Source: Advenella sp. S44
GTDB taxonomy: Bacteria; Pseudomonadota; Gammaproteobacteria; Burkholderiales; Burkholderiaceae_B
Reading direction: 5' to 3'
DNA length: 64,000 nucleotides
NCBI RefSeq assembly: GCF_002810445.1
Contig: NZ_NEXS01000001.1
Location: 731,836 to 795,835, forward strand
The translations under genes and the position numbers were made by a program. Positions 8,419-18,778 of this stretch are shown piece by piece (position 1 is the first letter of the stretch; each line of letters starts with the position of its first letter). Below the pieces are notes generated by a model, which did not search any database, was not told the origin of the DNA, and saw nothing but the letters and a program-made list of their open reading frames with translations.

Positions 8419-9336
8419 TCAGTCGCGAATTTGCGCTGCCATTTGTAACTGGCGCCGGCTCTCGAAATAGCGTTCAACACCGGTGACCGGATCGGTAAAC
8501 TGCATGCTGCGCGCCAGCAGCTGTAGCGGATCTGTGAAGGTTTCGTCGGTACGTAGCGGCTTGAGCTTGGGATAGTATTCATCATTGCAAATGGGTATGC
8601 CCAGGGCGTTCATATGCACGCGCAGTTGATGTTTTTTTCCGGTTACCGGTTCCAGCCGGTAATGACCGTGAGTGTCGTTGTGAGCCAGCAGATCAATGTG
8701 GGTGCAACTGTTGGGGGGGCCGTCGATTTCATGCATGACAAAAACCTGGCCGCTGCGACGAATCAGGCTTTCCCGCGACAGCGGAAAGGTCAGGCCTGCG
8801 CGCCAGGGCGCGACCGCTTCGTAGATTTTGTGTACGGATCGCGTCTGAAATAATGTCTGATAGACGCCGCGCTGATTCCTGTCTGCACAAAAGACCAGCA
8901 CGCCTGCCGTGTCGCGATCCAGCCGATGAATAGGGTTGATATGCGGGTTGCCCAATTGATCACGCAGCCGCACCAGCGCGGTCTGATGCAAATGGCGACC
9001 GCCCGGGATGCTGGCCATGAAGTGAGGCTTGTCGATGGCGATCAGCAGTTCGTCCTGATACAGAATATCAATATCGAACGGGACAACCGTTTCAACGGGC
9101 ACCTCCCGGTAATACCAGAGCCAGGCATCAGGAGTGAACGGGCTGTCCAGCATAAACGCTTTACCCTGCGCATCAACCATATCTCCTTTGCGCAGTCGCT
9201 TCCGGATCATATCCGGATCCATATGCGGAAACTTGTTCAGCAGGAAACTCAGCAGATCCGGCCATGTTTCGCGGGGCAGATAGATACGGCTGGGAGCGAC
9301 ACCGTCTTTGACAGGAAGCGGAGGATGCACAGACAT
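8419..9336 (-). CDS. RluA family pseudouridine synthase
   Basis: A 305-residue pseudouridine synthase that isomerises uridine in RNA. The catalytic motif HRLDRDTAGVLVF carries the conserved aspartate, and KPHFMASIPGG is the preceding family motif. The N-terminal region (about residues 25-60, IRKRLRKGDMVDAQG) is S4-like. The C-terminal VTGKKHQLRVHMNALGIPI is the second conserved block. It belongs to the RluA branch with uncertain target, so rRNA or tRNA cannot be assigned. It stands alone between a convergent gene and pntB. Confidence 0.9.
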   Translation of the reverse strand: MSVHPPLPVKDGVAPSRIYLPRETWPDLLSFLLNKFPHMDPDMIRKRLRKGDMVDAQGKAFMLDSPFTPDAWLWYYREVPVETVVPFDIDILYQDELLIAIDKPHFMASIPGGRHLHQTALVRLRDQLGNPHINPIHRLDRDTAGVLVFCADRNQRGVYQTLFQTRSVHKIYEAVAPWRAGLTFPLSRESLIRRSGQVFVMHEIDGPPNSCTHIDLLAHNDTHGHYRLEPVTGKKHQLRVHMNALGIPICNDEYYPKLKPLRTDETFTDPLQLLARSMQFTDPVTGVERYFESRRQLQMAAQIRD

Positions 9337-9507
9337 ACAGCGGGCAAATTAGTAAAGGAAAAAGAAACGGAAAGAATAAAGCGGCCGGAAGAACACAAGA
9401 AAGCGCACGGTATGACAGTTGGAATGTCTAGCCGGCAGCACATTTGCAATATCCATCGTGTGCTGCCTGCTCGCTGAGGGAAGGCTGATGTTCTTGTCGC
9501 AATAGCG
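9337..9507. other. Intergenic region between pntB and the pseudouridine synthase gene
   Basis: The gap holds the promoter region of the pseudouridine synthase gene, which reads leftwards, and the 3' region of pntAB with its terminator at 9508-9539. No further gene is visible. Confidence 0.4.
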
Positions 9508-9539
9508 AAGACCGGCCCATTGGCAAACGGGCCAGTCTT
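9508..9539 (-). terminator. Likely pntAB terminator
   Basis: The 32-base segment folds into a long hairpin: AAGACTGGCCC pairs with GGGCCGGTCTT on the minus strand, with two G-T pairs and a short central loop. It begins 10 bases after the pntB stop codon in the direction of transcription. There is no strong U-tract, so efficiency is uncertain. Confidence 0.6.
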
Positions 9540-9549
9540 TGCGATCTCG

Positions 9550-10941
9550 TTACTTCAGGGCGGCCAGAATGGCTTCGACAGTTGCCTTGGCATCGCCGAA
9601 ACACATGCTGGAGTTATCGCGGAAAAACAGCGGGTTCTGCACGCCGGCATAGCCGGTGTTCATTGAGCGCTTGAATACCACCACGTCGCGCGCTTTCCAC
9701 ACTTCCAGTACGGGCATGCCGGCAATCGGGCTGGCCGGATCTTCGCTGGCAGCCGGATTGACTGTATCGTTGGCGCCAATGACCAGCACGACATCGGTAT
9801 CGGAAAAGTCGTCATTGATCTCGTCCATTTCCAGCACGATATCGTAGGGCACCTTGGCTTCGGCCAGCAGAACGTTCATATGGCCCGGAAGGCGTCCCGC
9901 GACGGGATGGATGCCAAAGCGCACATCAGTACCCTGTTTGCGCAGCAAGGACGTGATTTCCGCGACTGGATACTGCGCCTGCGCGACCGCCATGCCGTAG
10001 CCGGGGGCGATCACGACCGAGCTGGCGCCCTTGAGCATCTCAGCCACATCTTCAGGCTTGATTTCACGGTATTCGCCGGTCTCTTCTTCGCTACTGCCAC
10101 TGCTGCTGCCATCAGTACCGAACCCGCCGGCAATGACCGATACAAACGAACGGTTCATGGCTTTACACATGATGTAGGACAGGATCGCGCCAGATGAGCC
10201 GACCAGTGCACCCGTGACGATCAGCAGGTCATTGGCCAGCATAAAGCCCGCTGCCGCTGCAGCCCAGCCCGAGTATGAGTTGAGCATGGAAACCACAACT
10301 GGCATATCGGCGCCGCCAATAGAGGCGACCAGATGCCAGCCAAAGGCCAGCGCAATGATTGTCATGATGATCAATGCCGTGGTGGAGCCGCCGTTGGAGA
10401 CGAATATCCACAACAGGATAAAAGACACAACCAGCGCAGCAGCATTCAGTTTGTGCTTGTGTGGCAAGGACAGCGGCTTGGAGCTAAAGCTGCCGCGCAA
10501 CTTGCCGAACGCAACAATGGAACCGGTGAAGGTCACTGCGCCAATGAAGACGCCCAGGAACACTTCGGTCAGGTGAATATTGAGCAGCGCGCCTTCTGGC
10601 ATGGCATGCTGTTGTACCTCGATATAGCTGTTATAGCCGACCAGCACGGCGGCCAGCCCCACGAAACTGTGTAAGACAGCAACCAGTTCAGGCATCTGGG
10701 TCATTTCCACCTTGCGCGACAGATGCAGGCCAATGGCCCCGCCGATCAGCATGGCGATGATCACCCAGATCACCGAGGCAGAGTTGGGACCCAAGATGGT
10801 TGCGATCAGGGCGATGGCCATCCCGGCCATGCCGAAACCGTTGCCGTAGCGGGCGGTTTCCTGGCGGGACAAGCCTGCCAGACTGGCAATGAAAAACAAT
10901 GCCGCAATAATGTACGCGGCAGTAACAAATCCTGCACCCAT
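9550..10941 (-). CDS. pntB: NAD(P)(+) transhydrogenase (Re/Si-specific) subunit beta
   Basis: A 463-residue beta subunit of the proton-translocating transhydrogenase, which uses the proton gradient to move hydride from NADH to NADP+. The N-terminal half is a bundle of membrane helices (starting [20 protein letters not shown]). The C-terminal NADP(H)-binding domain III begins near residue 290 and shows [32 protein letters not shown] and [12 protein letters not shown]. Length fits the family. It follows pntA with a 1-base gap, so the two are cotranscribed and make the alpha2-beta2 complex in the inner membrane. Confidence 0.97.
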   Translation of the reverse strand: MGAGFVTAAYIIAALFFIASLAGLSRQETARYGNGFGMAGMAIALIATILGPNSASVIWVIIAMLIGGAIGLHLSRKVEMTQMPELVAVLHSFVGLAAVLVGYNSYIEVQQHAMPEGALLNIHLTEVFLGVFIGAVTFTGSIVAFGKLRGSFSSKPLSLPHKHKLNAAALVVSFILLWIFVSNGGSTTALIIMTIIALAFGWHLVASIGGADMPVVVSMLNSYSGWAAAAAGFMLANDLLIVTGALVGSSGAILSYIMCKAMNRSFVSVIAGGFGTDGSSSGSSEEETGEYREIKPEDVAEMLKGASSVVIAPGYGMAVAQAQYPVAEITSLLRKQGTDVRFGIHPVAGRLPGHMNVLLAEAKVPYDIVLEMDEINDDFSDTDVVLVIGANDTVNPAASEDPASPIAGMPVLEVWKARDVVVFKRSMNTGYAGVQNPLFFRDNSSMCFGDAKATVEAILAALK

Positions 10942-10942
10942 C

Positions 10943-12487
10943 TTATTCTCCTTTGCCTTTCATGAACATTTTCAGCATGCGCCGTGTAACGAGGAAACCG
11001 CCGGCGATGTTGATGCTGGCAATCAGGACGGCGATAAAGGCCAGGATGTTGACCAGCCCCGAACCGTGGCCGATCTGCACTACTGCGCCGATCACGATAA
11101 TGCCCGAAATGGCATTGGTGACCGACATTAGCGGAGTATGCAGCGCGTGCGTCACATTCCAGACCACGTAGTAGCCTACGACGCATGCCAGCACAAACAC
11201 GGTGAAGTGCGACAGAAATTCTGCAGGGGCGTTGGCGCCGACCCAGGCAAAAGTCACACATACCAGCGCGAGAATACCGAATTTGAACGCTGCCGATTTT
11301 GGCGGCTTGACCGGTTTGGGCTCTGGTTTTTGCGCGGCCGGCTTGCTGCTTGCCGCAGAGACCTGTATGGGCGGCGGCGGATAGGTTACGCTGCCGTTAT
11401 GCACAACCGTCATATTGCGAAACACGGTATCTTCCTGGTCCAGCTGGATCTGTCCGTCTTTTTCCTTGCTCATGAGCTTGCTCAGATTCACAAGGTTGGT
11501 GGCGTACAGCTGGGACGACTGGGCAGGCAGGCGACCGGGCAGGTCTGTGTAGCCGATGACTTTGACGCCGGATGCGGTCGTGATAACCTGACCGGGCTCG
11601 GTATATTCGCAGTTGCCGCCAGCTGCGGCAGCCATATCCACAATGACCGAACCGGGCCGCATGGAATCGACCATTTCACGCGTGATCAGCTTGGGAGCCG
11701 GTTTGCCGGGAATCAGGGCGGTGGTGATGATGATATCCACCTCTTTTGCCTGTTCGGCAAACAGAGCCATTTCGGCCTTGATGAATTCTTCTGACATGGT
11801 TTTGGCATAGCCGTCGGAAGACGAGCCATTTTCATCGCCAAAATCCAGTTTGAGGAACTGGCCGCCCATCGACTCGATTTGTTCTGCCACTTCCAGGCGG
11901 GTATCGAACGCGCGTACGATGGCACCCAGCGATCCTGCCGTTCCAATAGCCGCCAGGCCGGCGACACCCGCGCCGATGACCAGCACTTTGGCTGGCGGCA
12001 CTTTGCCGGCAGCGGTGATCTGGCCGGTAAAAAAACGCCCGAAATGATGCGCCGCTTCAATAACGGCTCGATAGCCGCCGATATTGGCCATGGAGGACAA
12101 GGCATCCAGGGACTGGGCGCGGGAAATTCGCGGGACCATATCCATTGCCAGGACCGTAATGCCGTGTTCCGACAGTTTCTGCACGAGTTCGGGATTTTGA
12201 GCCGGCCAGATAAAGCTGACCAGCGTGGCGCCCGTTTTCATGCGGGTAATTTCAGTATCTTCCGGCGCATTAACCTTATACACAAGATCAGATTGCCACA
12301 CCTGATCGGCAGGGGCGATGCTGGCGCCTGCCTTTTCGTAGGCGGCATCGTCAAAACTTGCTGCTGCGCCTGCGCCCGATTCGATCACAACTGTGAACCC
12401 CAGCTTGAGCAGCTGTTCTACCGAGGAGGGCGTGGCAGCAACACGCGTCTCCCCGGCAAGTTGTTCTTTTACTATCCCTATCTGCAT
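10943..12487 (-). CDS. pntA: NAD(P)(+) transhydrogenase (Re/Si-specific) subunit alpha
   Basis: A 514-residue alpha subunit with the NAD(H)-binding domain I at about residues 1-370 ([49 protein letters not shown]). A Pro/Lys/Ala-rich linker at roughly 375-405 leads to the membrane part at about 410-500. It is the fused enterobacterial-type alpha chain rather than the split PntAA/PntAB found in many related bacteria. AAGGAG lies 7 bases before the ATG. A 5' leader with two small hairpins precedes it. Confidence 0.97.
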   Translation of the reverse strand: MQIGIVKEQLAGETRVAATPSSVEQLLKLGFTVVIESGAGAAASFDDAAYEKAGASIAPADQVWQSDLVYKVNAPEDTEITRMKTGATLVSFIWPAQNPELVQKLSEHGITVLAMDMVPRISRAQSLDALSSMANIGGYRAVIEAAHHFGRFFTGQITAAGKVPPAKVLVIGAGVAGLAAIGTAGSLGAIVRAFDTRLEVAEQIESMGGQFLKLDFGDENGSSSDGYAKTMSEEFIKAEMALFAEQAKEVDIIITTALIPGKPAPKLITREMVDSMRPGSVIVDMAAAAGGNCEYTEPGQVITTASGVKVIGYTDLPGRLPAQSSQLYATNLVNLSKLMSKEKDGQIQLDQEDTVFRNMTVVHNGSVTYPPPPIQVSAASSKPAAQKPEPKPVKPPKSAAFKFGILALVCVTFAWVGANAPAEFLSHFTVFVLACVVGYYVVWNVTHALHTPLMSVTNAISGIIVIGAVVQIGHGSGLVNILAFIAVLIASINIAGGFLVTRRMLKMFMKGKGE

Positions 12488-12506
12488 GCAGATCTCCTTT
12501 GTATCT

Positions 12507-12542
12507 CCCCTTTTTTTGGGGCGTCGGTAACCGAAAGGTTAC
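12507..12542 (-). other. Two small hairpins in the pntA leader / iclR 3' region
   Basis: CCCC-T7-GGGG (12507-12521) and GTAACC-GAAA-GGTTAC (12527-12542) are two adjacent inverted repeats in the 89-base gap between the IclR stop and the pntA start, both read leftwards. The second has a perfect 6-base stem. They may end the iclR transcript or form structure in the pntA leader. Confidence 0.3.
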
Positions 12543-12576
12543 ATCATACGGCGGCTGACATGTTTTGCAAGGCGAT

Positions 12577-13368
12577 TTAGCCGATCGGCTGTATTTGATT
12601 TCTGCCCGGATATCCATGAACCTGCCATGCAGAACACTCGTCCATAAGCAATCGACCCATCTGCGCACGCCGTTGGCCGGTCAGCCTGGGGCTGATCGCG
12701 CCAAAGCTGAAAGCCACTTGCGTAATGGCCGAGACGGAAAACGCGAAACCGACGCCCGCGATTCCCGGGGTTATCGTGCTTTCTATGGACGCGTAGCCAT
12801 TGCGCCGGGTCAGGTGGCATTTTTCCAGCAGCTTCGGTAGCGACATGGCCGCTTTTCGATACGTGTCCTGATGCCGTTTGTAAATCACTTCGATTTCGGC
12901 ATCAGTATGCGTGGCGAGCAGGGCCAGGCCGCCAGCGCCGATTCCCAGAAGCCGTTTCTCGCCGACGCCGATAGTGAATATGCGTACCGGAAACGCGCCA
13001 TGCTCCCGCAGCAGGCACAGCACATAATCTCCCTGTTCAATGACCAGAAAGACAGTGTCTTCCGACAGGCGTGACAGTTTCATGGCCAGCGGGCGCAATT
13101 CCTCGATGACCGGCAGGTGGTGCATGGTTGAAAACCCCATTTGCATGGCGTCGATGCCCAGTTGGAATCGCTTGCCGCCCGTCTCGCGGCGTGCAAAGTT
13201 TTCTTCGAGCAGGCAGTTAAGCAGCCGGTGTGCCGTCGAGCGCTCCAGGCCGCTCATGGCGGTCAGCTCGCTCAGCGTCAGTCCCTGTTCATTGTGCTGC
13301 GCGATCAGCCGCAGCAACGAGAGCGCACGGCGGATGCTCTGGGCACCCGCTTGCTGTTTGATGTCCAT
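12577..13368 (-). CDS. IclR family transcriptional regulator
   Basis: A 263-residue IclR-type regulator. The N-terminal winged helix (about residues 10-75) shows SIRRALSLLRLIAQH, LTLSELTAMSGLERSTAHRL and a recognition helix intact. The C-terminal effector domain includes GIGAGGLALLA and GIAGVGFAFS. It is divergent from the acyl-CoA operon starting at 13479, which it probably represses or activates in response to a carboxylic acid or CoA ester. The shared control region is 110 bases long. Confidence 0.93.
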   Translation of the reverse strand: MDIKQQAGAQSIRRALSLLRLIAQHNEQGLTLSELTAMSGLERSTAHRLLNCLLEENFARRETGGKRFQLGIDAMQMGFSTMHHLPVIEELRPLAMKLSRLSEDTVFLVIEQGDYVLCLLREHGAFPVRIFTIGVGEKRLLGIGAGGLALLATHTDAEIEVIYKRHQDTYRKAAMSLPKLLEKCHLTRRNGYASIESTITPGIAGVGFAFSVSAITQVAFSFGAISPRLTGQRRAQMGRLLMDECSAWQVHGYPGRNQIQPIG

Positions 13369-13478
13369 AATGTGGGAATTTATTAAGAAAGATTTTGTAT
13401 TGTAGGAGTAGATGATGCGTTAATGCAATCAAAAGCGACATTCGACAATTGCCCGCGACGGGTATACAGGAAGGGACA

Positions 13479-14282
13479 ATGAACTATCAGCATATTCAGA
13501 TAACAGACCAGGACGTCATACGCACAGTGACACTGGCGCGTGCCGGGGCGCGCAACGCGCAGAGCCAGGCGCTGCTGGACGAACTGGATCAGGCCATGCG
13601 CGAGGCGGCGGCAGACGATGCCGTCAGGGTTGTGATCATTGGCGGCGAGGGCGACCATTTTTCTGCCGGGCATGATTTGAAGGAAGCGCAGGCCAGTCGC
13701 GCCGACTTCAGCGTGGAACAGCGCTGGGCCTACGAGTCGCTGCGATACTTTGATTACTGCATGAGGATTTGGGATTTTCCAAAGCCGGTGATTGCGCGGG
13801 TGCAGGGGGCGTGCGTGTCTGGCGGCTTCATGATAGCGAATATGTGCGACCTTGTGGTGTGCTCGGACGATGCCTTTTTCTCCGATCCCGTGTGTCATAC
13901 GCTGGCGGCGGCTGCCACGGAAGTGTTAATTCATCCCTGGGTAATGGGATTGCGTCGTGCAAAGGAAATGTTGTTTACCGGCGAACGCGTCAATGCCGAG
14001 CAGGCCTTGCAAATGGGAATGGTCAACCGCGTGGTGTCGCGCGCGCAATTGAATGACGAAACCATGGCGCTGGCGCAACGAGTTGCAGCGGCTCCGCCGT
14101 TTGCACTCACGCTGGTCAAAAAATCCTTGAATCGCACGCTGGATGCCCAGGGTTTACGTACTGCGCTGTCTGCGCACTTTGACCTTCATCAACTTTCACA
14201 TATGAGCGACGAGTTCGCCCAGGTCAAGAAAAAAGGCCTGGCTCAGGCGATCCAGCGCAACAAGAGTGGTGGCAGCGCATGA
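13479..14282 (+). CDS. Enoyl-CoA hydratase/isomerase family protein
   Basis: A 267-residue crotonase-fold protein acting on acyl-CoA. The oxyanion-hole segments SAGHDL (near residue 67) and GACVSGGFMIA (near 110) are present. The usual catalytic glutamate region is altered, with TEVLIHP in place of a typical GGTQRL segment, so hydration, isomerisation or hydrolysis cannot be decided. The ATG at 13479 is preceded by AAGGGA; longer in-frame starts lack a binding site. It is the first gene of the operon and overlaps the CoA ligase by four bases. Confidence 0.88.
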   Translation: MNYQHIQITDQDVIRTVTLARAGARNAQSQALLDELDQAMREAAADDAVRVVIIGGEGDHFSAGHDLKEAQASRADFSVEQRWAYESLRYFDYCMRIWDFPKPVIARVQGACVSGGFMIANMCDLVVCSDDAFFSDPVCHTLAAAATEVLIHPWVMGLRRAKEMLFTGERVNAEQALQMGMVNRVVSRAQLNDETMALAQRVAAAPPFALTLVKKSLNRTLDAQGLRTALSAHFDLHQLSHMSDEFAQVKKKGLAQAIQRNKSGGSA

Positions 14283-16468
14283 GTCTTGAACCGCTATTGA
14301 ATCCGCGCTCTATTGCCATGATCGGGGCCAGCGATAATGCCGGGCGCATTGGCGGCATGCCGCTGGAGCTGTTGTCGCGTTTCGGCTATGCCGGAGACGT
14401 CTATCCGGTGAATCCGAAATACACCGAGGTCTTCGGCTATCGCTGCTATGCGCAGGTCGAAGATTTGCCTGCGGTGCCCGACCTGGCTGTACTGGCCATA
14501 GGCGCCCGCGATGTGACGGCCATGTTGCGACGTTGCCATGCCGTTGGCATTCGCGCAGCCGTGGTATATGCAGCCGGCTTTGCTGAGGAGGGCGAAGCAG
14601 GAGCGCAGTTGCAGCAAGAACTGGAACAGTTTTGCGCCCAAAGCGGCATGCAGGTGGCCGGGCCCAATTGCATGGGGTTGGCTAATCTGAATACACGCGC
14701 CTTTACGGCGTTTGCCGCTATTTTTAAAACAGCCAGCATGCAAAGCGGCCAGGGATGTGTCAGCGTGCTCACGCAAAGCGGCAACGTGTGTTCTGCGCTA
14801 TACGGCCTGGTGCGTGCCCATGATCTGCCGGTTTCGCATTTCATCAATACCGGCAACGAGGCGACAGTGGATTTTGCCCGGTATCTTGAGTACCTGGCCG
14901 AGGATCCGCAAACTGAGATTGTGCTGGGCTATGTTGAACAAATTCGCGATGGCCGGCGTTTCATTGAGGCCTGCCGACGCTTTCAGGCGCAGGGCAAAGT
15001 GCTGGTCGTACTCAAGGCCGGTGTGACGGAAAAGGGGGCGGTGGCCGTGCAGTCGCATACTTCTGCATTGGCGGGCGATCAACAGATATACGATGCAGCC
15101 TTTCGCGACTTGAATGTGATTGCTGCAGACGACTTTGCGCAAATGGCCAATATTGCCATGCTGGCGGGGCTTGCCCACCGGACCGCGGGTGAGCGCATTG
15201 GGGTGGTAACCATGTCCGGTGCGCTGGGCGCCATCCTGACGGACCGCTTCATACAGGCCGGCTTGCAATTGCCCGATCTTCCGGATGATGTACAGGCCCA
15301 ATTGCGCCAGGGCGTCCCCAGTTACGGAATGGTCAGCAATCCGGTCGATGTGACCGGCAATATTGTCAACGATCCGCAATTTATCACACAGGTATTACAG
15401 GCGCTGGCGGTCACGCCGGCTCTGGATGTCGTTGTGATCAACGCGCCCGGTTATATGCTGGATCGCATGGCGCAGCCTCTGATTGATGTGGTACGCGAGT
15501 ATCCGCGCCTTTTTGTTGCGATCGACACCGGCAACGCGAATAGTCGCCAGCGCTTGCGCGAGGCAGGCGTCGCCGTGTTCGACGATTTGGGACATGCAGT
15601 CAGGGCATTGGGGCCGTTTCTGACCTGGCAGGCGCGTCGCGCCCAAGGCACCGGATTCGCCGAGGATGCCAGCCAGGACAGGGCCGGTCTCGACCCGAAG
15701 CCGCACAGCTTGCAAAATGAACCCCGCGTTGCAGGCGATGATGTTTGCATTACCGTGCCAGGCCTGCCCTGCCATGAAGGCGATGCCCGCCGCTACCTGG
15801 CAGGCTTCGGATTGCCTGATCGAAAAGTGCATATCGCACGCTCATCGCAAGACGCCGCGGCGCTGGCCGAAAGGCTGGGCGTGCCGCTGGCGATGAAAGT
15901 GGTCAGTGCCGATCTGGCGCATAAGACCGAAGCCGGCGGCGTGCTGCTTGATATCGTCGGTGGCCAATCCGCAGCACGGGCCTATGATCGCATTCTGGAC
16001 AATTGCCGCAGCTATCAGCCGCAGGCGTCGATTGCAGGTGTGATGGTCAGCCCAATGCAGCAGGGCGTGGCCGAATTACTGGTAGGCGCCACCCGTGACC
16101 CGGTATTCGGCCCGGTGCTCACTGTCGCGCTGGGCGGAATCATGACTGAAATATATCGCGATACCGCCCATGCCTTGCTGCCGATTACCCATAGCCAGGC
16201 GTTGCAACTGTTGCGCAGCCTGAAAGCTTTTGCGCTGCTGGACGGATTTCGCGGCCGCCCGCGCGCAGACGTGGATGCTACTGCGCAGGCCATGGTCGCT
16301 GTGGGTCAGGCGTTTTTGGCAGGCCAGCCCATACTGGAGCAGATCGAAATCAACCCCTTGCTGGTGCGCGAAGCCGGGCAGGGCGTGGCCATGCTCGATG
16401 CCCTGTTGATTGGCGGGACCCCGGCTCCAGTGCCGATACCGGTACAGCCATCAGGAGTCCAGGCATGA
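14279..16468 (+). CDS. Acetate--CoA ligase family protein (NDP-forming acyl-CoA synthetase)
   Basis: A 729-residue fused NDP-forming acyl-CoA synthetase that makes an acyl-CoA from a carboxylate, CoA and ATP through a phosphohistidine enzyme. In order: CoA-binding domain (NPRSIAMIGASDNAGRIGG at the start), succinyl-CoA-ligase-like domain with the active-site histidine in VQSHTSALAGD, and a C-terminal ATP-grasp domain (MKVVSADLAHKTEAGGV, TRDPVFGPVLTVALGGI, IEINPLLV). The start overlaps the hydratase gene (ATGA). It probably activates the acid taken up via the Bug receptor encoded next. Confidence 0.92.
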   Translation: MSLEPLLNPRSIAMIGASDNAGRIGGMPLELLSRFGYAGDVYPVNPKYTEVFGYRCYAQVEDLPAVPDLAVLAIGARDVTAMLRRCHAVGIRAAVVYAAGFAEEGEAGAQLQQELEQFCAQSGMQVAGPNCMGLANLNTRAFTAFAAIFKTASMQSGQGCVSVLTQSGNVCSALYGLVRAHDLPVSHFINTGNEATVDFARYLEYLAEDPQTEIVLGYVEQIRDGRRFIEACRRFQAQGKVLVVLKAGVTEKGAVAVQSHTSALAGDQQIYDAAFRDLNVIAADDFAQMANIAMLAGLAHRTAGERIGVVTMSGALGAILTDRFIQAGLQLPDLPDDVQAQLRQGVPSYGMVSNPVDVTGNIVNDPQFITQVLQALAVTPALDVVVINAPGYMLDRMAQPLIDVVREYPRLFVAIDTGNANSRQRLREAGVAVFDDLGHAVRALGPFLTWQARRAQGTGFAEDASQDRAGLDPKPHSLQNEPRVAGDDVCITVPGLPCHEGDARRYLAGFGLPDRKVHIARSSQDAAALAERLGVPLAMKVVSADLAHKTEAGGVLLDIVGGQSAARAYDRILDNCRSYQPQASIAGVMVSPMQQGVAELLVGATRDPVFGPVLTVALGGIMTEIYRDTAHALLPITHSQALQLLRSLKAFALLDGFRGRPRADVDATAQAMVAVGQAFLAGQPILEQIEINPLLVREAGQGVAMLDALLIGGTPAPVPIPVQPSGVQA

Positions 16469-16608
16469 CCGCTCTACTGTGCTTTGGTCTGCGTGAATCA
16501 GCGATTGCAGCGATGGGCAAGGCAGGGAGCCGGTAAATCACCCGATTGCAGGTTGGGCAATAATCGGCGATTTGACGTCAATTCAATACAATACAACGGA
16601 GACAGACA

Positions 16609-17595
16609 ATGCAAAAAAAAGACGGCTTACTGAAGTGGATGGGACTGGCCCTGCTAATGGGCGGTGCAATCGGTATCGTGCCGGCAGCAGCGCAGGCCGC
16701 GTACCCGGAAAAGCCAATCACGATTGTGGTTCCCTTTGCAGCGGGTGGCGCTGCCGACACATTGGGCCGAGTGCTGGCCGACAAGATCGGACAAAAGGTC
16801 GGGCAGCCGGTGATTGTGGAAAACAAGCCGGGCGCCGGCACACTCATCGCATCCAATCACGTGGCAAACGCCAAGCCAGATGGCTACACGCTCCTGCTGG
16901 CGGCATCTTCGCTGGGGACAATTCCCAGTATCAATAAAGATGTCAAATATGACCCAGTTGAAAGCTTCGTGCCGATTACCCAGGTCGCATCCGTGGTGCA
17001 TGTCATTTCGGTCAATCCGGATGTGCCGGTTAGCAATGTAAAGGAGCTGATCGAACATCTGAGGAAGAACAAAGGCAAGATCAGTTATGCCTCGCTGGGA
17101 ACCGGATCGTCAACGCAGCTGGAGGCCGAAATGTTCAAGAGTATGGCCGATGTCGACATGCAGGACATCCCTTATAAAGGGAGCGCGCCAGCGCTGACCG
17201 ATCTGATCGCGGGCCGCGTGCAGGTCATGTTCGATGCGTGGGCCTCCACCGGCCCCTACGCCAAAGCCGGCAAAGTCAAGGTGCTGGCCGTCACGACGGA
17301 CAAACCGTCTGCATCGATTCCTGATATGCCGACCATTTCTGAAGCGGTGCCGGGCTTTTCTGCCATGCCCTGGCTTGGACTGGTCGCTCCCAAAGGCACG
17401 CCGGCCCAGGTCGCTGACGTCATTTATCAGGCAGTGCATGAAAGCGTGCAACAGGACGACGTGAAAGCCAAGTTCAAGACACTTGGGCTGGATGTGATTG
17501 CCAGTGATCCGGCCACTTTCGGGCAGTTCATCAAAAAGGATGTAAAAACCTGGAGCGACGTGATCCGCAAGGCCAATATTACGGTGAACCCATAA
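16609..17595 (+). CDS. Bug family tripartite tricarboxylate transporter substrate-binding protein
   Basis: A 328-residue Bug receptor with a signal peptide ending AAAQAA and the signature YPEKPITIVVPFAAGGAADT. Other conserved blocks are VENKPGAGTLIASN and IPYKGSAPALTDLIAGRV. The binding site ACGGAG lies about 9 bases before the ATG. It lies inside the acyl-CoA operon, 140 bases after the ligase and overlapping the next gene by one base, so its ligand is probably the acid that the operon activates and degrades. No tctAB genes accompany it. Confidence 0.95.
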   Translation: MQKKDGLLKWMGLALLMGGAIGIVPAAAQAAYPEKPITIVVPFAAGGAADTLGRVLADKIGQKVGQPVIVENKPGAGTLIASNHVANAKPDGYTLLLAASSLGTIPSINKDVKYDPVESFVPITQVASVVHVISVNPDVPVSNVKELIEHLRKNKGKISYASLGTGSSTQLEAEMFKSMADVDMQDIPYKGSAPALTDLIAGRVQVMFDAWASTGPYAKAGKVKVLAVTTDKPSASIPDMPTISEAVPGFSAMPWLGLVAPKGTPAQVADVIYQAVHESVQQDDVKAKFKTLGLDVIASDPATFGQFIKKDVKTWSDVIRKANITVNP

Positions 17596-18776
17596 TGACA
17601 GACGACTTGCTGCCACAGAGTCCAAAGGCCTTTCGAGCTTACGTCAGGGCCTGGATGGCGGAGCACTATGCACAATTTCGGCGCGAATGGGCAACAAAAG
17701 CCGAGCCTATATCGCTGCACTATCGGCGGGCCTGGGAAGATACCCTGTGTCGCCATGGCTGGTCGGGGCTTGGCTGGCCATCGGCATACGGAGGCAAGGC
17801 CCTGCCGCTGTCGCATCAGGCCATCTATCTGGAGGAGCTGGCTCGCAGCGGTGCGCCGCTGGGCGTCAATCTGATCGGCCATGGCATTTTTGCGCCAACG
17901 TTGTTGCACTTCGGCACGCCAGAGCAAAAGGCGCGATACTTGCCGGGGATATTGCGAAACGAACAAATCTGGTGCCAGGGTTACTCGGAACCGGGCGCCG
18001 GTTCCGATCTTGCTGCGGTCACCAGCCGGGCGCGCAAAACTGACGACGGCTATGTGCTGGACGGGCACAAAATCTGGACATCGTTTGCCAATTTGGCCGA
18101 TTACTGCTTTGCGCTGGTACGCACGGATCCCGACTCACAGCGACACCGCGGTTTGAGTTTTCTGCTGGTAGACATGCGCCAGCCCGGTGTCAGGGTTGAA
18201 CCGATCCGGCAACTGACCGGCGAGGCGGAATTTTGTGAAGTGTTTTTTGAGCAGGTTAAAGTGCCGTCCGATTGCCTGCTGGGACAAGAAGGCGATGGCT
18301 GGCGCATGGCGATGGCGGCAGCCAGTTTCGAGCGAGGCACCTATTTCATACCACGGCTGGTGCAGTTCGAACGCGAGCTGGCGCGAGTGCGTTCCCTGAT
18401 CGACAGGGTAGCGCAAGACTTGAGTCCGGCAGCGCTGCAGGATTACCGGCAGCGTTGGGCGGCCCTGTTTGCCGATAGCACGGTATTGCAGTTGAAATCG
18501 CGCCGGGCACTGCAGGCCGCCATGGACGGCGATCCGCCAGGCCCCGAGGGCTCTTCAACCAAGGTGCACTGGAGCGAGGCTCATCAGCACATGCTTGATT
18601 TGGCGCTGGAGCTGCTTGGGCTGGACGTATGTTCGCCCGATGTCACTTTGCAGGAAGACGCGGCATTTTTCTCGCATGCCAGTCTGTGGTCGAGGGCTGA
18701 AACCGTGCTGGCGGGAACGTCGGAGATTCAGCGCAATATTATCGGCGAGAAAGTACTGGGACTGGCAAAGGGATAA
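17595..18776 (+). CDS. Acyl-CoA dehydrogenase family protein (large-type partner)
   Basis: A 393-residue FAD-dependent acyl-CoA dehydrogenase. FAD-contact motifs QGYSEPGAGSDLA (128-140) and IWTSFANLADY (160-170) are intact. The usual catalytic glutamate position near the C-terminus reads VLAGTSEIQ, with alanine where many members have glutamate (YEGT). Glu246 in SFERG is a good replacement base, as in isovaleryl-CoA- and ChsE4-type enzymes. It is followed after two bases by a second, divergent dehydrogenase, as in heteromeric pairs such as PimC/PimD. The stop-start overlap with the Bug gene (TAATG) indicates coupling. Confidence 0.92.
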   Translation: MTDDLLPQSPKAFRAYVRAWMAEHYAQFRREWATKAEPISLHYRRAWEDTLCRHGWSGLGWPSAYGGKALPLSHQAIYLEELARSGAPLGVNLIGHGIFAPTLLHFGTPEQKARYLPGILRNEQIWCQGYSEPGAGSDLAAVTSRARKTDDGYVLDGHKIWTSFANLADYCFALVRTDPDSQRHRGLSFLLVDMRQPGVRVEPIRQLTGEAEFCEVFFEQVKVPSDCLLGQEGDGWRMAMAAASFERGTYFIPRLVQFERELARVRSLIDRVAQDLSPAALQDYRQRWAALFADSTVLQLKSRRALQAAMDGDPPGPEGSSTKVHWSEAHQHMLDLALELLGLDVCSPDVTLQEDAAFFSHASLWSRAETVLAGTSEIQRNIIGEKVLGLAKG

Positions 18777-18778
18777 AC

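Noticed and set aside
16469..16608. Gap between the NDP-forming ligase and the Bug gene as a separate promoter region
   Set aside because: No convincing promoter or terminator was visible; same strand and shared context favour one operon.
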